A stretch of 5,908 bases of DNA from an uncultured Halieaceae bacterium (lineage in GTDB: Bacteria; Pseudomonadota; Gammaproteobacteria; Pseudomonadales; Halieaceae). The stretch lies in contig CALJFL010000063.1 of NCBI GenBank assembly GCA_938074135.1, forward strand, positions 1-5,908. Reading direction: 5' to 3'. This document shows positions 5,798 through 5,908 of the stretch, one piece after another. Position numbers and translations under genes: made by a program. The notes beneath the pieces were generated by a model. That model searched no databases and was not told the DNA's origin. It worked only from the letters and a program-made list of their open reading frames with translations. Each line of letters opens with the position of its first letter. The first letter of the stretch is position 1.

Positions 5798-5908
5798 CTA
5801 GCCGGCCTGGTCTGGCTCGGTCATTGACAGCACATAGCCATCCGAGGGATTAGCCCGACCTTCAAGTACCTTTAGGTAGATCTTCTGCAAGCAGTGCGAA
5901 CCGCCGCG
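5798..5908 (-). CDS. Possible 3' end of a convergent gene, product unknown (partial)
   Basis: On the - strand an open frame enters at the right edge and ends at a TAG whose complement is at 5798-5800. The visible 36 C-terminal residues contain SHCLQKIYLKVLEGR (4-18) followed by ANPSDGYVLSM (19-29), a mixed polar/aliphatic composition typical of a soluble protein. I do not recognise the family. It would converge on the HIT gene with only 13 bases between the stop codons. The case rests on plausible composition and on the need for something to fill the 124 bases after the HIT gene. The frame is too short to prove coding. Confidence 0.4.
   Translation of the reverse strand, partial: RGGSHCLQKIYLKVLEGRANPSDGYVLSMTEPDQAG

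Noticed and set aside
5775..5820. Possible bidirectional terminator after the HIT gene
   Set aside because: Only 4-bp stems (GACT/AGTC with a 2-base loop; AGCC/GGCT) can be drawn, with no T-run on either strand. This is not better than chance.

Overview
The window looks like accessory chromosomal DNA from a GC-rich proteobacterium, most likely a gammaproteobacterium. This is an inference from the high-GC codon use, the Shine-Dalgarno starts and a HIT protein of a type I associate with gamma/betaproteobacteria. The sequence cannot settle the taxon. Six complete genes lie on the + strand, tightly packed from base 41 to 5784. A partial reading frame converges on them from the right edge on the - strand. 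No tRNA, rRNA, CRISPR, IS element or long repeat was seen.

Bases 41-3054 encode a split, adenosylcobalamin-dependent acyl-CoA mutase system: a large substrate-binding barrel subunit (543 aa), a small B12-binding subunit (131 aa) and a MeaB-type GTPase chaperone (316 aa). This is the isobutyryl-CoA / 2-hydroxyisobutyryl-CoA mutase arrangement rather than a one-chain methylmalonyl-CoA mutase. The large subunit is not an ordinary member of the family. The residues that set substrate choice in characterised enzymes are changed: Leu63 for Tyr89, Glu90 for Ala116, Cys187 for Arg207 and Asn225 for His244 (Propionibacterium methylmalonyl-CoA mutase numbering). Leu63 plus Glu90 resembles the Ile/Asp pair of 2-hydroxyisobutyryl-CoA mutase, while Cys187 and Asn225 fit none of the known classes. 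The small subunit keeps the cobalt-ligand His but lacks the SxL motif.

Bases 3125-4144 encode a cytoplasmic protein with two 4Fe-4S clusters, related to the catalytic core of cobalamin-dependent reductive dehalogenases and to QueG. It has no Tat signal. A second corrinoid-type protein directly behind an atypical B12 mutase is the most interesting feature of the window. It may act on the same substrate path, or it may service the mutase cofactor.

Bases 4148-5347 encode a multi-pass membrane protein of the DUF1624 / heparan-alpha-glucosaminide acetyltransferase-like family, probably translationally coupled to the Fe-S gene. Bases 5377-5784 encode a HIT-family nucleotide hydrolase/transferase that is probably housekeeping. 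The last 111 bases may be the 3' end of a convergent gene.

Working model (inference): genes 1-4 form a catabolic or salvage module that rearranges the carbon skeleton of an unidentified, probably branched or hydroxylated, acyl-CoA. Genes 5 and 6 may only share the transcript.
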